Below, one piece after another: positions 9,062 to 19,483 of a stretch of DNA of 64,000 bases. This DNA is from an uncultured Rhizobiaceae group bacterium. Lineage in GTDB: Bacteria; Pseudomonadota; Alphaproteobacteria; Rhizobiales; Rhizobiaceae. The stretch covers positions 62,001 through 126,000 of the forward strand of contig CALLUS010000008.1 of the NCBI GenBank assembly GCA_938010435.1. The letters are read 5' to 3'. The translations under genes were made by a program, and so were the position numbers. The stretch's first letter is position 1, and every line of letters starts with the position of its first letter. Below the pieces are notes generated by a model. That model did not search any database. It saw only the letters and a list, made by a program, of their open reading frames with translations, and was not told where the DNA came from.

Positions 9062-9442
9062 ATGATTGAGCGCTTTTTCTTCAATATTCTAACCGATGAT
9101 GTGGCGCGTTCTAAGTCCTTTTATATTGAACTCTTAGACATGCATTTACACTTCGACAGCGACTGGTTTGTCATTTTAAAACCGGATGAAAAATCAAATG
9201 TTGAATTTGGCATTATTGATCAGAACAGTCCTGTCGCACCGGACAGTGTTCAAAGGGTTGCTGGCGGAATCTATCCCACATTTGTCGTTAAGGATGCAAA
9301 TGTGATCCACACGCGCGCGGTCGATCTCGGCACCAAAATTTTGGAAGCACCAACAGATATGTTTTACGGGCAACGGCGTTTGCTGGTGGGAGATCCGAAC
9401 GGATTCACCGTGGATATATCGTCCCCAACAGCAACACTTTAA
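9062..9442 (+). CDS. VOC/glyoxalase-fold protein
   Basis: 126 residues from ATG 9062, which is placed directly after the stop of the regulator gene; an upstream in-frame start at 9023 would overlap it and add residues foreign to the family. The sequence begins FFFNILTDDVARSKSFYIELLDM and ends LLVGDPNGFTVDISS, both typical of a vicinal-oxygen-chelate domain. Metal ligands are not complete enough to name an enzyme; it may be a dioxygenase, glyoxalase or resistance-type binder. Convergent with lysK, 5 bp apart. Confidence 0.8.
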   Translation: MIERFFFNILTDDVARSKSFYIELLDMHLHFDSDWFVILKPDEKSNVEFGIIDQNSPVAPDSVQRVAGGIYPTFVVKDANVIHTRAVDLGTKILEAPTDMFYGQRRLLVGDPNGFTVDISSPTATL

Positions 9443-9447
9443 CGCGC

Positions 9448-11085
9448 TTATTTTCTTACCAGCGCTTCTTTTATCATCGCGACTGTTGCGTCTTTTCCAT
9501 AAAGTGCTGTGAACGAACCAAAGCGCGGACCTTGGTCTTGTCCCAACAACACTTGATAAAGCGCTTGGAACCATTCACGCAGGTTTTCAAAGCCGTGATC
9601 TTTGCCCACAGTGAACACTTCAGTTTGAAGCGCTTCCGCATCCGTATCATGCGACATCGCCTCAAGACGAATTGCCAAATCATCCATAGCTACGCGTTCT
9701 TGGTCTGTTGGCGTGCGGAACTTTTTGCTAGGCTTCACAAAATCTTCGAAATAGCTAATCGCATATCCCACCAATTCATCCAGTTTTGAATTTTTTTCAG
9801 GCGTTGCGCCTGCATCATATTGGCTGATGAATCCCCACAAGGTTTCTTTGTCTGAAGCATTTGCGGCGCTTACCAAATTCAACAACATTGAAAATGAAAT
9901 AGGCATATCGATCGTCGGAGGGTTGCCCCCATGAATGTGCCACGCAGGACTGTTCAGACGCGTCTTGGCGTCTTCCGCTTTGTGGTAACCGGAAAGATGT
10001 TGAAAATATTCATCCACCTGTTTGGGGATCACATCAAAAAACAAACGTTTTGCTGTTTTGGGCTTTGTGAACATGAAAAGTGACAGACTTTCCGGCGACG
10101 CGTATGTCAGCCATTGCTCCATGGTGATGCCATTGCCTTTGGACTTCGAAATTTTTTCACCTTTATCATCGAGAAACAATTCATAAATGAAGTGCTCAGG
10201 CGCGCGACCTCCCATGATACGGCACATTTTGTCATATAGATTTGAATTGTTCTGGTGGTCTTTACCATACATCTCAAAGTCCACATCAAGTGCTGCCCAG
10301 CGCATGGAGAAATCCGGTTTCCACTGCAGTTTCACATGGCCACCTGTGATGGGAAGCGTCGTTTCACTTCCATCTTCATCATCAAAAGTGATTGTTCCAC
10401 CTGTTGCGTCCACGGCTTTCATAGGCACGTAAAGCACGCGACCTGTTGTGGGCGAAATCGGCAAAAAAGGGCTATATGTGGCACGGCGTTCTTCACCCAA
10501 GGTCGGTAGCATTGCATCCATAATGTCATCATATTTTTCCGCACACCGCAGAAGAAGTTCATCGAATTTTCCGCTCTTGTAATATTCGGTTGAGCTGGCG
10601 AATTCATAGGTAAAGCCGAACTGATCAAGAAAGGCGCACAGACGCGCGTTGTTGTGTTCCCCAAAAGACAGATGCTTATCTCCGAACGGGTCAGGAACTT
10701 GTGTCAGTGGCTTTCCCAGGTGGGCTTCCAACATATCTTTGTTCGGCACGTTGTCCGGAATTTTTCGCATACCGTCCATATCGTCGGAAAAGCATAGTAA
10801 ACGCACTTTCACTTTGTCTTCAGTCAACAACCGAAATGCGTTGATAACCATAGATGTGCGGGCAACTTCACCAAACGTTCCGATATGCGGCAGACCAGAT
10901 GGTCCGTAACCCGTCTCAAACAGAACTTCATCTGGCCAATTATAGTCCAGAGCACCGCCAGGTCCTCGATTTTCATAACGTTTGACAATCTTGCGCGCTT
11001 CTTCAAATGGCCATGCTTTGCTGACCTTGGCTGCGTCCACATATTCAGCGGAGATATCAAGCTTTGAAAAGGCAGAATTATTCAT
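9448..11085 (-). CDS. lysK: Lysyl-tRNA synthetase, class I
   Basis: 545 residues from the ATG at 11085 (the frame continues 25 codons upstream, but residues there are not family-like). It has the class I signatures: HIGH as [16 protein letters not shown] and KMSKS as [11 protein letters not shown]. Class I LysRS, instead of the common class II enzyme, is typical of alphaproteobacteria and archaea, and supports the taxonomic call. It charges tRNA-Lys in the cytoplasm. The gene is divergent from a TerB-like gene across ~210 bp and convergent with the VOC gene. Confidence 0.95.
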   Translation of the reverse strand: MNNSAFSKLDISAEYVDAAKVSKAWPFEEARKIVKRYENRGPGGALDYNWPDEVLFETGYGPSGLPHIGTFGEVARTSMVINAFRLLTEDKVKVRLLCFSDDMDGMRKIPDNVPNKDMLEAHLGKPLTQVPDPFGDKHLSFGEHNNARLCAFLDQFGFTYEFASSTEYYKSGKFDELLLRCAEKYDDIMDAMLPTLGEERRATYSPFLPISPTTGRVLYVPMKAVDATGGTITFDDEDGSETTLPITGGHVKLQWKPDFSMRWAALDVDFEMYGKDHQNNSNLYDKMCRIMGGRAPEHFIYELFLDDKGEKISKSKGNGITMEQWLTYASPESLSLFMFTKPKTAKRLFFDVIPKQVDEYFQHLSGYHKAEDAKTRLNSPAWHIHGGNPPTIDMPISFSMLLNLVSAANASDKETLWGFISQYDAGATPEKNSKLDELVGYAISYFEDFVKPSKKFRTPTDQERVAMDDLAIRLEAMSHDTDAEALQTEVFTVGKDHGFENLREWFQALYQVLLGQDQGPRFGSFTALYGKDATVAMIKEALVRK

Positions 11086-11296
11086 TGAGTTTAGCCCATA
11101 CAAGGAAACGGAAAAACGTTGAGGTTTTGGAGGTCGATGCAGTGTTTGAGACCGCAACACACCAGCGCGCGGAACCTATGGCGTGGTTGCTTCAACGTCA
11201 ACCACATCACTATTTTCGCATTCTTTTGTGATGTTGTTGAAACGGCGGGCGCTGAGCAATACATTGATCGCATAAATCAATTTGGACGCATCCCCA

Positions 11297-11704
11297 ATGG
11301 ACGGTATTTCTCATCAAGACACTCTCGTTTACGTTATGGTATCTATTTCGGCGGTGGATCGCCAAATGGAAGAGCAGGAAATGCTGCGTATTGGCAATAT
11401 CGTTAAAACCCTGCCGATTTTTAACCATTACAACAGTGATCAATTGGTGAACGCGGCCAAAACGTGCCGTGATATATTGCAAGAAGAAGAAGGGTTGGAA
11501 ACCATTTTGGGAATTGCAGCCAGCCTACCCCGCAATTTGCAAGAGACCGCTTACGCACTGGCTGCAGAGATTGCTGCAGCAGATTTAAATGTAAGCGCTG
11601 AAGAAGTACGACTGCTGCAATTGTTGCGCAACCATCTTGGCCTCGACAAGCTGACATGCGCAGCTCTCGAACTCGCCGCACGGGCGCGGCATCAGGACGG
11701 ATAA
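11297..11704 (+). CDS. TerB-like (tellurite resistance TerB family) protein
   Basis: About 135 residues from ATG 11297 (a TTG at 11282 is the alternative). The protein is all-helical and acidic, with VMVSISAVDRQMEEQEMLRIGNIV and a second related block ALAAEIAAADLNVSAEEVRLLQLLRNHLGL. These are two EF-hand-like D/E-bearing helices characteristic of the TerB fold, which binds metal at conserved acidic residues. No ter operon is present, so a tellurite role is not implied. It ends 6 bp before a membrane hydroxylase gene. Confidence 0.75.
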   Translation: MDGISHQDTLVYVMVSISAVDRQMEEQEMLRIGNIVKTLPIFNHYNSDQLVNAAKTCRDILQEEEGLETILGIAASLPRNLQETAYALAAEIAAADLNVSAEEVRLLQLLRNHLGLDKLTCAALELAARARHQDG

Positions 11705-11710
11705 GCAAGC

Positions 11711-12523
11711 ATGGATATTCAAACTTTCATCGCAGGTAATGAAGGGCCAATACGGCTGAGTGTGTTCCTTGGGCTGTTCGTCATTATGGCATTTTCAGAA
11801 TGGGCAAAGCCACGCAGAAAATTGACGCTTACAAAGGGCCAACGCTGGACAACCAATATTGCGATTGTCTTGCTTGATAGTGTGATTGTGCGTTTGTTGT
11901 TTCCTGCCGCCGCGGTGGGTGTCGCACTATGGGCGCAGTCAATGGGATACGGGTTATTCAACCTTGTCGATGTGCCTCTTTGGATTTCTATTCCGGTCAG
12001 CTTTGTCGTGCTCGATTTCGCCGTTTGGCTGTCTCACGTTCTATCTCACAAGGTTCCGTTGTTTTGGCGCTTTCACAGAATGCATCATTCAGACAGGGAT
12101 ATTGATGTCACCACCGCCATTCGTTTTCATCCGATTGAAATTGTGGCTTCAATGATCTGGAAAGTGGCTTGGGTGGTTGCGCTGGGCGCACCGGCTGTTG
12201 CTGTGATCGTATTTGAAATTGTGTTAAATGGTTGCGCTATGTTCAATCATTCCAATACCAAGCTTCCACTCTGGTTAGACCGGATATTGCGATTGGTATT
12301 GGTGACCCCTGATATGCACCGCGTCCACCATTCTGCAATTGGCGATGAAACTGATTCCAACTATGGCTTCAACTTGCCTTGGTGGGACAGGGTATTTGGA
12401 ACTTACATCGACCAACCCGAATTTGGGCATGATGGAATGACTATCGGCTTAAAAGAATGGCAAGATGAAAGGCCTGCCAAACTTGGGTGGTCTTTAAAAG
12501 TTCCGTTTATCGAACAGAAATAG
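11711..12523 (+). CDS. Sterol desaturase / fatty acid hydroxylase family membrane protein
   Basis: 270 residues with about four hydrophobic segments (residues ~15-30, 50-80, 88-110, 145-170) and the histidine clusters that bind the di-iron centre: HVLSHKVPLFWRFHRMHHSD, FNHSNTKL and TPDMHRVHHSA. The family hydroxylates or desaturates lipids at the membrane using O2. The substrate (sterol, hopanoid, carotenoid or fatty acid) is not visible. It is likely co-transcribed with the TerB-like gene. Confidence 0.88.
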   Translation: MDIQTFIAGNEGPIRLSVFLGLFVIMAFSEWAKPRRKLTLTKGQRWTTNIAIVLLDSVIVRLLFPAAAVGVALWAQSMGYGLFNLVDVPLWISIPVSFVVLDFAVWLSHVLSHKVPLFWRFHRMHHSDRDIDVTTAIRFHPIEIVASMIWKVAWVVALGAPAVAVIVFEIVLNGCAMFNHSNTKLPLWLDRILRLVLVTPDMHRVHHSAIGDETDSNYGFNLPWWDRVFGTYIDQPEFGHDGMTIGLKEWQDERPAKLGWSLKVPFIEQK

Positions 12524-12529
12524 ATCTAA

Positions 12530-13426
12530 TCAGTACAAACTGATTGGAAAATACCTCAGATAGAGTTCGCCGAAAATACCCTTGTCGTTGATTGACCGTA
12601 GCGCGTAATTGATTGCGATTTCCAAGTCGGTTTCCTCGAGTGCTAATGCAACTGCCAACCCCCGACCGAAATAGGTTTCATCCAGATACGGCCCGCCGAC
12701 AAATTCGCAACACGCCTTCTCGCCTTTGCCTTGAATCCAGAAAGACAAAGCCAATCCATCTGAAAAAACTGCGCTGACTTCATCTTTTTCCAATGCTGCC
12801 ATGGCGGAGCTGAGAGAATCAAATTGGCGAAGTGCCGTATTGCCAAGGTATGCCTTGGCATAAGCGGCGTGGGCTGTATCAACCACGATGCCAAGGGTTT
12901 TGCCTCTCAAACTATTAGCAAGCGGTTCAGAAAGACCAGTCGCAGGTTTTGCAACAAATCTGGCGGGCAATCTGAAATAAGGGCGCGAAAACCCAAAACG
13001 CTGACGGGATTGTGCTGTGATGGCGTGACCTGCAAGAGCGGCTTCCGCGCCACCTGATTTCAAAACTTGCTCGATTTGTTCAAACGGAATGGCTTGTATC
13101 TGACATACGCTGGACAGGTTCAGTTCTGCACAAATAGCACGTGCCAAATCAACATGGAAACCACGCAATTGTTTCTGATTGTCGATGAAGGAAAATGGTG
13201 GAAAATCCGTCACGGTTAGGAACTTCATGCGTTGAACGCCCTGCAAACCGGGTTTTACCACCCGTTCTTGCGGGTCCCAGAAGTTCGGGATCACAGGGTC
13301 TTTAGTGCTTTGCGCCCATGAAAAAGGCACAAATGCCATAAATATCAATGCGGCCAGTAGGGTGCGGGAAAGATGCATTTGAGTATGAGCCGTTGAACGT
13401 GTTTCAATGAAACTCATAAACCGCAT
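12530..13426 (-). CDS. Periplasmic substrate-binding protein (SBP_bac_3 type)
   Basis: 298 residues. The N terminus has a hydrophobic signal (LSRTLLAALIFMAFVPFSWAQS) preceded by ~20 residues, so the true start may be the second ATG (MSFIETR at 13417) or the MHLSRTLL methionine. The mature part reads as an amino-acid-type binding protein: FLTVTDFPPFSFIDNQKQLRGFHVDLARAICAEL, then GRGLAVALALEETDLEIAINYALRSI near the end. No permease or ATPase gene is next to it, so it may be an orphan binding protein or feed a distant transporter. Tail-to-tail with the desaturase-like gene. Confidence 0.82.
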   Translation of the reverse strand: MRFMSFIETRSTAHTQMHLSRTLLAALIFMAFVPFSWAQSTKDPVIPNFWDPQERVVKPGLQGVQRMKFLTVTDFPPFSFIDNQKQLRGFHVDLARAICAELNLSSVCQIQAIPFEQIEQVLKSGGAEAALAGHAITAQSRQRFGFSRPYFRLPARFVAKPATGLSEPLANSLRGKTLGIVVDTAHAAYAKAYLGNTALRQFDSLSSAMAALEKDEVSAVFSDGLALSFWIQGKGEKACCEFVGGPYLDETYFGRGLAVALALEETDLEIAINYALRSINDKGIFGELYLRYFPISLY

Positions 13427-13528
13427 TTTGGCGCAGGCAAAGACTTGCGTTTCAACCTAATTAGGTCTACATCACCGCTGCTTACAGAGCGGTCAGGCAG
13501 GGCATGCCTTGGCTGTTCAAAATGCGTT

Positions 13529-13564
13529 AAAGCCTCGCTATTGGTTTGTGAGGCTTTGTTTTTT
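13529..13564 (+). terminator. Intrinsic terminator-like hairpin in the rpmI leader
   Basis: AAAGCCTCGC at 13529-13538 pairs with GTGAGGCTTT at 13548-13557 and is followed by a G and a run of six T, so it is a strong intrinsic terminator on the + strand. It lies ~65 bp before rpmI and there is no + strand gene for 1 kb upstream. It therefore probably acts as an attenuator in the rpmI-rplT leader or ends a small leader transcript starting near 13470. Confidence 0.7.
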
Positions 13565-13629
13565 CAAAACGAACAAGAACATCGTTGGGGCAAACCCCTT
13601 AATTCTATGCGGTGTTGAAGGAGTGCAAA

Positions 13630-13833
13630 ATGCCCAAGATGAAAACCAAGTCGAGCGTTAAGAAGCGCTTTAAAGTGACTTCCACCGGTAAGGTGAAAGT
13701 AGCAGCCGCCGGCAAACAGCACGGCATGATCAAGCGGTCTAATAAATTTTTACGCAATGCACGTGGCACAATGGTTCTTTGCGAACCAGACGCACGCGTC
13801 ATCAAGAAATTTATGCCTTACGCAGGCAAATAA
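13630..13833 (+). CDS. rpmI: Ribosomal protein bL35
   Basis: 67 residues, starting [23 protein letters not shown], highly basic, of standard length. ATG 13630 is preceded by AAGGAG. The longer frame from 13612 is excluded because bL35 begins MPKMKTK. It is a component of the large ribosomal subunit, followed by rplT 33 bp downstream as in most bacteria; infC is not adjacent here. Confidence 0.97.
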   Translation: MPKMKTKSSVKKRFKVTSTGKVKVAAAGKQHGMIKRSNKFLRNARGTMVLCEPDARVIKKFMPYAGK

Positions 13834-13866
13834 GCCGCAACAACCGAGATTTCAGGAGTTTAGATC

Positions 13867-14271
13867 ATGGCACGTGTAAAACGCGGCGTTACAGCCCACG
13901 CCAAACACAAAAAAGTTCTCAAGAAAGCCAAAGGCTATTACGGCGCCCGTCGTAAGCAGATTAAAACTGCAAAGCAGGCCGTTGAGAAAGCACAACAATA
14001 CGCTTACCGCGACCGTAAGGCGCGCAAACGTACTTTCCGTACACTTTGGACACAGCGTATCAACGCTGCTGCCCGTGAGCACGGTTTAACATATTCACGT
14101 CTCATCGACGGCTTGACTAAAGCAGGCGTTGAAGTTGACCGTAAAAATCTTTCCGATATGGCAATCAACCAGCCAGAAGCATTTGCTGCAGTTGCAGCAG
14201 CAGCGAAAAAATCGCTGGAATATTTGAAAGACACAACACCAAACGCTTTTGAAGGCGCAGTCAAAGGCTGA
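13867..14271 (+). CDS. rplT: Ribosomal protein bL20
   Basis: 134 residues with the conserved start [23 protein letters not shown] and the C-terminal domain ending in the usual alpha-helical tail, which is ~15 residues longer than in E. coli, as often in Rhizobiales. AGGAG precedes the ATG. It assembles early into the 50S subunit and, in other bacteria, represses its own operon by binding leader RNA; the hairpin before rpmI could be relevant to such control, but this is inference. Confidence 0.97.
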   Translation: MARVKRGVTAHAKHKKVLKKAKGYYGARRKQIKTAKQAVEKAQQYAYRDRKARKRTFRTLWTQRINAAAREHGLTYSRLIDGLTKAGVEVDRKNLSDMAINQPEAFAAVAAAAKKSLEYLKDTTPNAFEGAVKG

Positions 14272-14301
14272 CCCGCGCTTCCAATTAAAGTGACATAATT
14301 T

Positions 14302-14343
14302 GGAACCCGTGGCAGCTTAACGCTGACGCGGGTTCTTTTTGTT
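14302..14343 (+). terminator. Hairpin and T-run between rplT and pheS
   Basis: GGAACCCG at 14302-14309 pairs with CGGGTTC at 14329-14335, followed by TTTTTGTTT. It looks like an intrinsic terminator 30 bp after rplT and only ~15 bp before pheS, so it may be an attenuator limiting read-through into the phenylalanyl-tRNA synthetase genes. Confidence 0.72.
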
Positions 14344-14355
14344 TAAGGCATATCA

Positions 14356-15438
14356 ATGAGCGACATCGAAACCTTAGAGACTTCCATTCTGGCCGGGATT
14401 GACGAGGCCGCAGACGAGAATGCGCTTGAAGCCGTTCGTGTTGGCGCAATCGGCAAAAAGGGTTCCATTTCCGAGCAAATGAAGACTCTTGGGAAAATGA
14501 GTGCGGAAGAACGCCAGACTATGGGGCCATTGCTCAATGGTTTGAAAGCCAAAATCACTGACGCGATCAACGCCCGCAAAGACGTTTTGAAACGCGAAGG
14601 TATTGAAGCCCGCCTTGCAAACGAGCGTGTGGATGTGACCTTACCAGTTCGTCAAAACCCGTTGGAAGCCGGACGCATTCACCCGATCAGCCAGGTGATG
14701 GACGAGATCACCGCAATTTTTGCCGATATGGGTTTCACTATTGCCGAAGGGCCGGACATTGAAACCGACTATTACAACTTCACCGCGCTGAACTTTCCTG
14801 AAGGCCACCCGGCGCGTGAGATGCACGACACGTTTTTCTTCAATGAAGATGACAAAGGCGAACGTCGTGTTTTGCGCACGCACACATCGCCTGTTCAAAT
14901 TCGCACGATGGAAAACCAAGAGCCGCCGATCCGTATTGTCATTCCCGGCAAGACCTATCGTCAGGACAGTGATGCGACACATTCGGCCATGTTCCATCAA
15001 CTGGAAGGTTTGGTGATTGATAAAAAGGCCAATATCGCAAACCTAAAATGGACATTGTTGGAATTCTGTAAAACGTTCTTTGAAGTCGATAATATCGACT
15101 TGCGCTTCCGCCCATCCTTCTTTCCTTTCACGGAACCTAGCCTTGAGGTCGATATAAAGTGCGACCGTTCGGGAAGCGAAGTGAAATTCGGTGAAGGCGA
15201 AGATTGGATGGAAATTCTGGGCAGTGGCATGGTGCATCCAAATGTCTTGCGCAATGCTGGTCTCGACCCTGATATCTATCAAGGTTTCGCATGGGGCATC
15301 GGCATCGACCGCATCGCCATGTTAAAATACGGTATGCCTGATTTGCGCCCATTCTTTGAAGCGGACCAGCGCTGGATCGACCATTACGGCTTCCGCCCAC
15401 TTGACATGCCAACCCTATTTGGAGGCTTGAGCAGATGA
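14356..15438 (+). CDS. pheS: Phenylalanyl-tRNA synthetase, alpha subunit
   Basis: 360 residues with an N-terminal coiled coil (~1-90) and the class II catalytic core. Motif 2 region is seen as [13 protein letters not shown], with [25 protein letters not shown], and motif 3 as [17 protein letters not shown]. It forms the catalytic half of the alpha2-beta2 enzyme charging tRNA-Phe. The stop overlaps the next start by 4 bp (ATGA), which couples it to a small gene inserted before pheT. Confidence 0.97.
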   Translation: MSDIETLETSILAGIDEAADENALEAVRVGAIGKKGSISEQMKTLGKMSAEERQTMGPLLNGLKAKITDAINARKDVLKREGIEARLANERVDVTLPVRQNPLEAGRIHPISQVMDEITAIFADMGFTIAEGPDIETDYYNFTALNFPEGHPAREMHDTFFFNEDDKGERRVLRTHTSPVQIRTMENQEPPIRIVIPGKTYRQDSDATHSAMFHQLEGLVIDKKANIANLKWTLLEFCKTFFEVDNIDLRFRPSFFPFTEPSLEVDIKCDRSGSEVKFGEGEDWMEILGSGMVHPNVLRNAGLDPDIYQGFAWGIGIDRIAMLKYGMPDLRPFFEADQRWIDHYGFRPLDMPTLFGGLSR

Positions 15439-15965
15439 CCCGTTTTTCCGACGCCGCCCTTTTAAAGGGCGACTTCGCCCACATGGCTGCAGAGTTTCGT
15501 GCGGGCAATCGCCCCGCCCCCAAGAATAAAGATTGGAGCAAGGCTGCTTGTGACAATCAGGCCGAAGAAGCGGCCCAAGAAGTTGCAAAGCATATTTTTG
15601 CTTTACAGCAGGACATTGACGCAGAAAAAGAAGCCTTGGAAATTACCACATTCACTGCAGCCGGCCCGATGAAAGTGATGGGTCTTTTGCCGGGCGAAGG
15701 CGATATCATTCGCATTGATGGCATATTGCCCGACGGTAATCCTATCGCCCATGTGGTGCATGCAACACAATTGGCGCTAACCTTCACTAAAGCTTCCTTG
15801 AAAGCAGATGAACCAGCTGATGATGGGCTGGATATCGGATTTGTGATTTTTGAAGAACTCAAAGAGCGCAAAAAGAAACGTGCCAAAAAAGCCAAAAAAC
15901 TGAGCCTTTCCACATCACGTACAATTAAGGCACCAGCACAAAAAGCTACACCAAAAAAGAAATGA
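15435..15965 (+). CDS. Uncharacterised protein with lysine-rich tail, within the pheST operon
   Basis: 176 residues. No catalytic motif is recognised. The N-terminal half is acidic and helical ([29 protein letters not shown]), a middle part looks beta-rich ([28 protein letters not shown]), and the last ~35 residues are strongly basic ([15 protein letters not shown] and a KATPKKK end). The basic tail could bind nucleic acid. Both ends overlap neighbours by 4 bp (pheS before, a GFA-family gene after), so it is made from the same message as PheRS. Function unknown. Confidence 0.75.
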   Translation: MTRFSDAALLKGDFAHMAAEFRAGNRPAPKNKDWSKAACDNQAEEAAQEVAKHIFALQQDIDAEKEALEITTFTAAGPMKVMGLLPGEGDIIRIDGILPDGNPIAHVVHATQLALTFTKASLKADEPADDGLDIGFVIFEELKERKKKRAKKAKKLSLSTSRTIKAPAQKATPKKK

Positions 15966-16402
15966 ATAACGTGGTAAAACATCGTGGACATTGTCGGTGC
16001 GGATTGGTTGTTATGGAAGCAAGTTCCACGCCCGACTTCGCGGTTTATTGCCACTGTGATGATTGTCGTCGTGCAACTGGCTCACCTGTTTTGGCTTCTG
16101 TTGGCTTTCCAAAAATCGATATCGCATGGACAAGCAACTCTACAGTTTCTCGCTATGTAAATGGTACAGCATCACGATTGTTTTGCAGCAATTGCGGCTC
16201 GCAAATTGCGCAAGAGCACGAGAGCCGCAGCGACATGACCTTTTTCAACACTGGGTTTATGGACAATCCAGAGGCTTATCCGCCCACAGCGCATACTTTT
16301 GCTGGCGATCAACTCAGCTGGCTTTCTCTTAATGACGATCTCCCAAGAGCCGAGAAAACTCTTTTGATCGATACACAATCGAACGATGGAACAAGATTAT
16401 GA
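15962..16402 (+). CDS. GFA-family zinc-binding protein
   Basis: 146 residues carrying the cysteine pattern of the glutathione-dependent formaldehyde-activating (GFA/CENP-V) fold: GHCRCG near the N terminus, [14 protein letters not shown], and [10 protein letters not shown], which bind two zinc ions. Despite the family name, most members are not proven to act on formaldehyde. It overlaps the genes on both sides by 4 bp and therefore sits inside the pheS-pheT transcription unit, an uncommon neighbourhood. Confidence 0.88.
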   Translation: MNNVVKHRGHCRCGLVVMEASSTPDFAVYCHCDDCRRATGSPVLASVGFPKIDIAWTSNSTVSRYVNGTASRLFCSNCGSQIAQEHESRSDMTFFNTGFMDNPEAYPPTAHTFAGDQLSWLSLNDDLPRAEKTLLIDTQSNDGTRL

Positions 16403-18813
16403 AATTCACTCTCTCGTGGTTGAAAGACCATTTGGAAACCGACGCTTCGCTTGATCAGATTGTGGAAACACTCACAATGATCGGGCTTGAGGTGGAAGAT
16501 GTGGATGATCGTTCCGCGTTCCAACCGTTCACCATTGCTAAAGTTCTGACTGCAGAACGCCACCCTGATGCAGATAAATTGCAGGTGCTTTCTGTTGATA
16601 CGGGCGACGGAAAACCATTGCAGGTGGTTTGCGGCGCGCCAAATGCGCGTGCTGGAATGATCGGTGCATTTGCTGGTCCCGGCACTTACGTACCCGGTAT
16701 TGATGTAACTTTGGGCGTTGGCAATATTCGCGGCGTTGAAAGCTTCGGCATGATGTGTTCCGAGCGCGAACTCGAATTGTCTGAAGACCATGATGGCGTG
16801 ATCGACCTACCTGAAGACGCACCTGTGGGAACGCCATTTGCAGATTATGCAGGGCTGAATGACCCCGTGATAGAAATTGGCATTACGCCTAACCGCCCCG
16901 ATGCGCTTGGTGTTTCTGGAATTGCAAAAGATTTGGCTGCGGCCGGTCTTGGCACAGTCAAAACACCGGCCGTTGTAAAAGTGTCGGGCAATGGGGCTTG
17001 TCCGGTTGCTGTTGATCTCAGCTCAAACGGTGCATCAGAGTTCTGCCCTGCCTTTGGGTTGCAACTTGTACGTGGCGTAAAGAATGGCCCCTCTCCTAAA
17101 TGGATGCAACAGCGATTGAAAGCTATTGGTCTGCGACCAATTTCCGCTCTTGTAGACATTACGAACTACGTCACATTCGACCGTGGTCGTCCGCTTCACG
17201 TGTTTGATGCAGACAAGGTCAAAGGCAATCTAGCGGTGCGCCGTGCGTTGACTAAAGAAGAATTCTTGGCGCTTGATGGTAAAACATACACGCTATCACC
17301 AAGTCATTTCGTGATTGCAGATAACAATGGCCCAGAATCTCTAGCTGGCGTGATGGGGGGAGAAGAATCCGGTTGTTCTGATAAAACCGTCAATGTGCTA
17401 GTGGAATCTGCTCTTTGGGACCCACTCACAATTGCACGCACAGGTCGTGACCTCGGTATCATCACCGATGCACGCTATCGATTTGAACGCGGCGTTGACC
17501 CAAATTTCATGGAAGATGGTTTGGCACTTGGTACGCAGTTGGTCATCGACCTTTGCGGAGGTGAAGCCAGTGAGCCTTTGATCACAGGCACAGTTCCGAC
17601 ACCTGATCTCGTGATTGAATTTCCAATCAGTGAGACCAAGCGTCTGACCGGTATTGATGTCTCTTCAAAAGATTCTGCTGATATTCTCAAACGTCTTGGT
17701 TTTGGCGTTAAGGGCAGCGGCGAAACGCTAACCGTTTCAGTTCCTGGCAATCGCCCTGATGTGCATGGCAAGGCCGATCTCGTTGAAGAGGTGATGCGCA
17801 TTTTCGGCATCAACAATATTGAGCCGCAACCACTGCCCGCCATGAGCGCCGTTGGTCAAAAAATTCTAACCACGGGTCAATCCCGTACCCGCGATACACG
17901 TCGCACACTGGCATCACGTGGCATGAGTGAAGCTGTGCTCTATTCTTTCATCCCGAAAACCCACGCTGAAGCTTTTGGGGGCGGAGCTGCAGAACTCGCA
18001 CTATCTAACCCAATCGCGGCAGATATGTCTGATATGCGCCCTAGTCTTTTACCGAGCCTATTGGCAGCGGCGAAGCGCAATGTGGACCGTAGTTTTGGAG
18101 ACCTAGCCATATTTGAAGCAAGCCACGTTTATCACGGTGTGAACCCGTCTGATCAAGTGCGTACTGCGTCCGGCATTCGTCGTGGCACTAACAAACTTGA
18201 AAATTCCGGACGCCATTGGTCTGGGGCATCAGTATCCGTCGATGTCTTCGATGCGAAAGAAGATGCTCTGGCAGTTATTGCTGCCTGTGGCATGGACCCA
18301 AACAAAGTGCAAATTGAAGCTGGCGGACCTGATTGGTTCCACCCCGGCCGAAGCGGCACGTTGAAACTTGGCCCGAAGGTCGTTCTCGGCACATTCGGTG
18401 AATTTCATCCCATGACATTGGAACTCATGGATGTATCTGGTCCATTGTGCGGATTTGAGGTCAACTTGGAAGCCATCCCGCAACCACGCAAGAAAGCGAA
18501 CCGTTCCAAAGGTGCCGTCACCATGTCGGCCCTTCAGGCTGTCCATCGTGACTTCGCATTCGTGATGGACAAAACAGCAACTGCAACATCACTCTTGCGG
18601 GCGACTTCTGGCGCGGACAAAAAACTCATCACCGATGTAAAAGTTTTCGATCTGTTTGAAGGTCCATCGATTGGTGAAGACAAAAAATCTGTCGCCATTG
18701 AAGTGACCATTCAACCAACGGACAAAAGTTTAACCGACGAAGAGATCGACGTAATAACTGCTAAGATTATCGAGAATGTTGGCAAGTCAACGGGTGGTGT
18801 GTTGAGGGGATAA
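16399..18813 (+). CDS. pheT: Phenylalanyl-tRNA synthetase, beta subunit
   Basis: 804 residues, full length. Domains in order: EMAP/tRNA-binding (~40-150, [19 protein letters not shown]), B3/B4 editing (~210-390, [20 protein letters not shown] and [10 protein letters not shown]), B5 (~400-475), and a C-terminal ferredoxin-like anticodon-binding domain (~705-804, [12 protein letters not shown]). It recognises tRNA-Phe and edits mischarged Tyr. Its ATG overlaps the stop of the GFA gene, so PheS and PheT are made from one message with two extra products between them. Confidence 0.97.
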   Translation: MKFTLSWLKDHLETDASLDQIVETLTMIGLEVEDVDDRSAFQPFTIAKVLTAERHPDADKLQVLSVDTGDGKPLQVVCGAPNARAGMIGAFAGPGTYVPGIDVTLGVGNIRGVESFGMMCSERELELSEDHDGVIDLPEDAPVGTPFADYAGLNDPVIEIGITPNRPDALGVSGIAKDLAAAGLGTVKTPAVVKVSGNGACPVAVDLSSNGASEFCPAFGLQLVRGVKNGPSPKWMQQRLKAIGLRPISALVDITNYVTFDRGRPLHVFDADKVKGNLAVRRALTKEEFLALDGKTYTLSPSHFVIADNNGPESLAGVMGGEESGCSDKTVNVLVESALWDPLTIARTGRDLGIITDARYRFERGVDPNFMEDGLALGTQLVIDLCGGEASEPLITGTVPTPDLVIEFPISETKRLTGIDVSSKDSADILKRLGFGVKGSGETLTVSVPGNRPDVHGKADLVEEVMRIFGINNIEPQPLPAMSAVGQKILTTGQSRTRDTRRTLASRGMSEAVLYSFIPKTHAEAFGGGAAELALSNPIAADMSDMRPSLLPSLLAAAKRNVDRSFGDLAIFEASHVYHGVNPSDQVRTASGIRRGTNKLENSGRHWSGASVSVDVFDAKEDALAVIAACGMDPNKVQIEAGGPDWFHPGRSGTLKLGPKVVLGTFGEFHPMTLELMDVSGPLCGFEVNLEAIPQPRKKANRSKGAVTMSALQAVHRDFAFVMDKTATATSLLRATSGADKKLITDVKVFDLFEGPSIGEDKKSVAIEVTIQPTDKSLTDEEIDVITAKIIENVGKSTGGVLRG

Positions 18814-18850
18814 TTACCTCAGCACAAATTATGTTGGTCGAGAAAGCCCA

Positions 18851-19483
18851 TCAAGTTCCGGTCGGCATGGTTTTTTCAACGCGGCTGCTCACATAAAATA
18901 TGTGCTGTCCGATGCGACCCATACGTTTTAACTTGCTGCTCCAATCCGGAGTCACATAATTAGCGTGATAGTGGGTGGAACGGCGCGTTTGACGCGGCAG
19001 CAATTCGGCAGGGTGCTTTTCTTTTGAAAGAGTTTTCGCGAACCTGTTGGTGGTGAAGCCCAGCGCAATCTTTTTGGCGACTTGCCAACTTTCGAAGTCC
19101 CGCACACTGTCAGCCTTACCATCACACGTGAACGAAAACTGGCAACGGTTTCTCTTGTGTGAGTTTTGCCAAACAACGCGACAAATTGAATCTGGAAAAT
19201 AACCAGAGCGTGCACGATTTACAATCACTTGCGCGACAGCAATTTGACCCAACTGGCTTTCACCTCGCGCTTCGAAATATAGAGCAGCGGCGAGGCACCC
19301 ACTTTCGCGATCCATCTTTTCACGCGCGAATAGTGCAGGCTGCAATTCACGCAAGCCGTATTGTCCGTGGCCAGATGGATAACCGGCAAATGAAGTTTCG
19401 TAATTCTCGTTCACAACCTCAGCAAATGCAGGTGAGATTGAAGCGCAGCATGACAGAATTAAAATGAATAATTTGGTTTTCAT
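18851..19483 (-). CDS. Cell wall hydrolase, SleB family (Hydrolase_2)
   Basis: 210 residues. An N-terminal signal peptide (MKTKLFILILSCCASISPAFAE) is followed from ~60 by the SleB/CwlJ-type domain: CLAAALYFEARGESQLGQIAVAQVIVNRARSGYFPDSICRVVWQ, in which the Glu of EARGE is the presumed catalytic acid. C..QFSFTCDG follows. It would cleave peptidoglycan glycan strands in the periplasm. Gram-negative homologues are vegetative, not spore, enzymes. Convergent with pheT. Confidence 0.9.
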   Translation of the reverse strand: MKTKLFILILSCCASISPAFAEVVNENYETSFAGYPSGHGQYGLRELQPALFAREKMDRESGCLAAALYFEARGESQLGQIAVAQVIVNRARSGYFPDSICRVVWQNSHKRNRCQFSFTCDGKADSVRDFESWQVAKKIALGFTTNRFAKTLSKEKHPAELLPRQTRRSTHYHANYVTPDWSSKLKRMGRIGQHIFYVSSRVEKTMPTGT

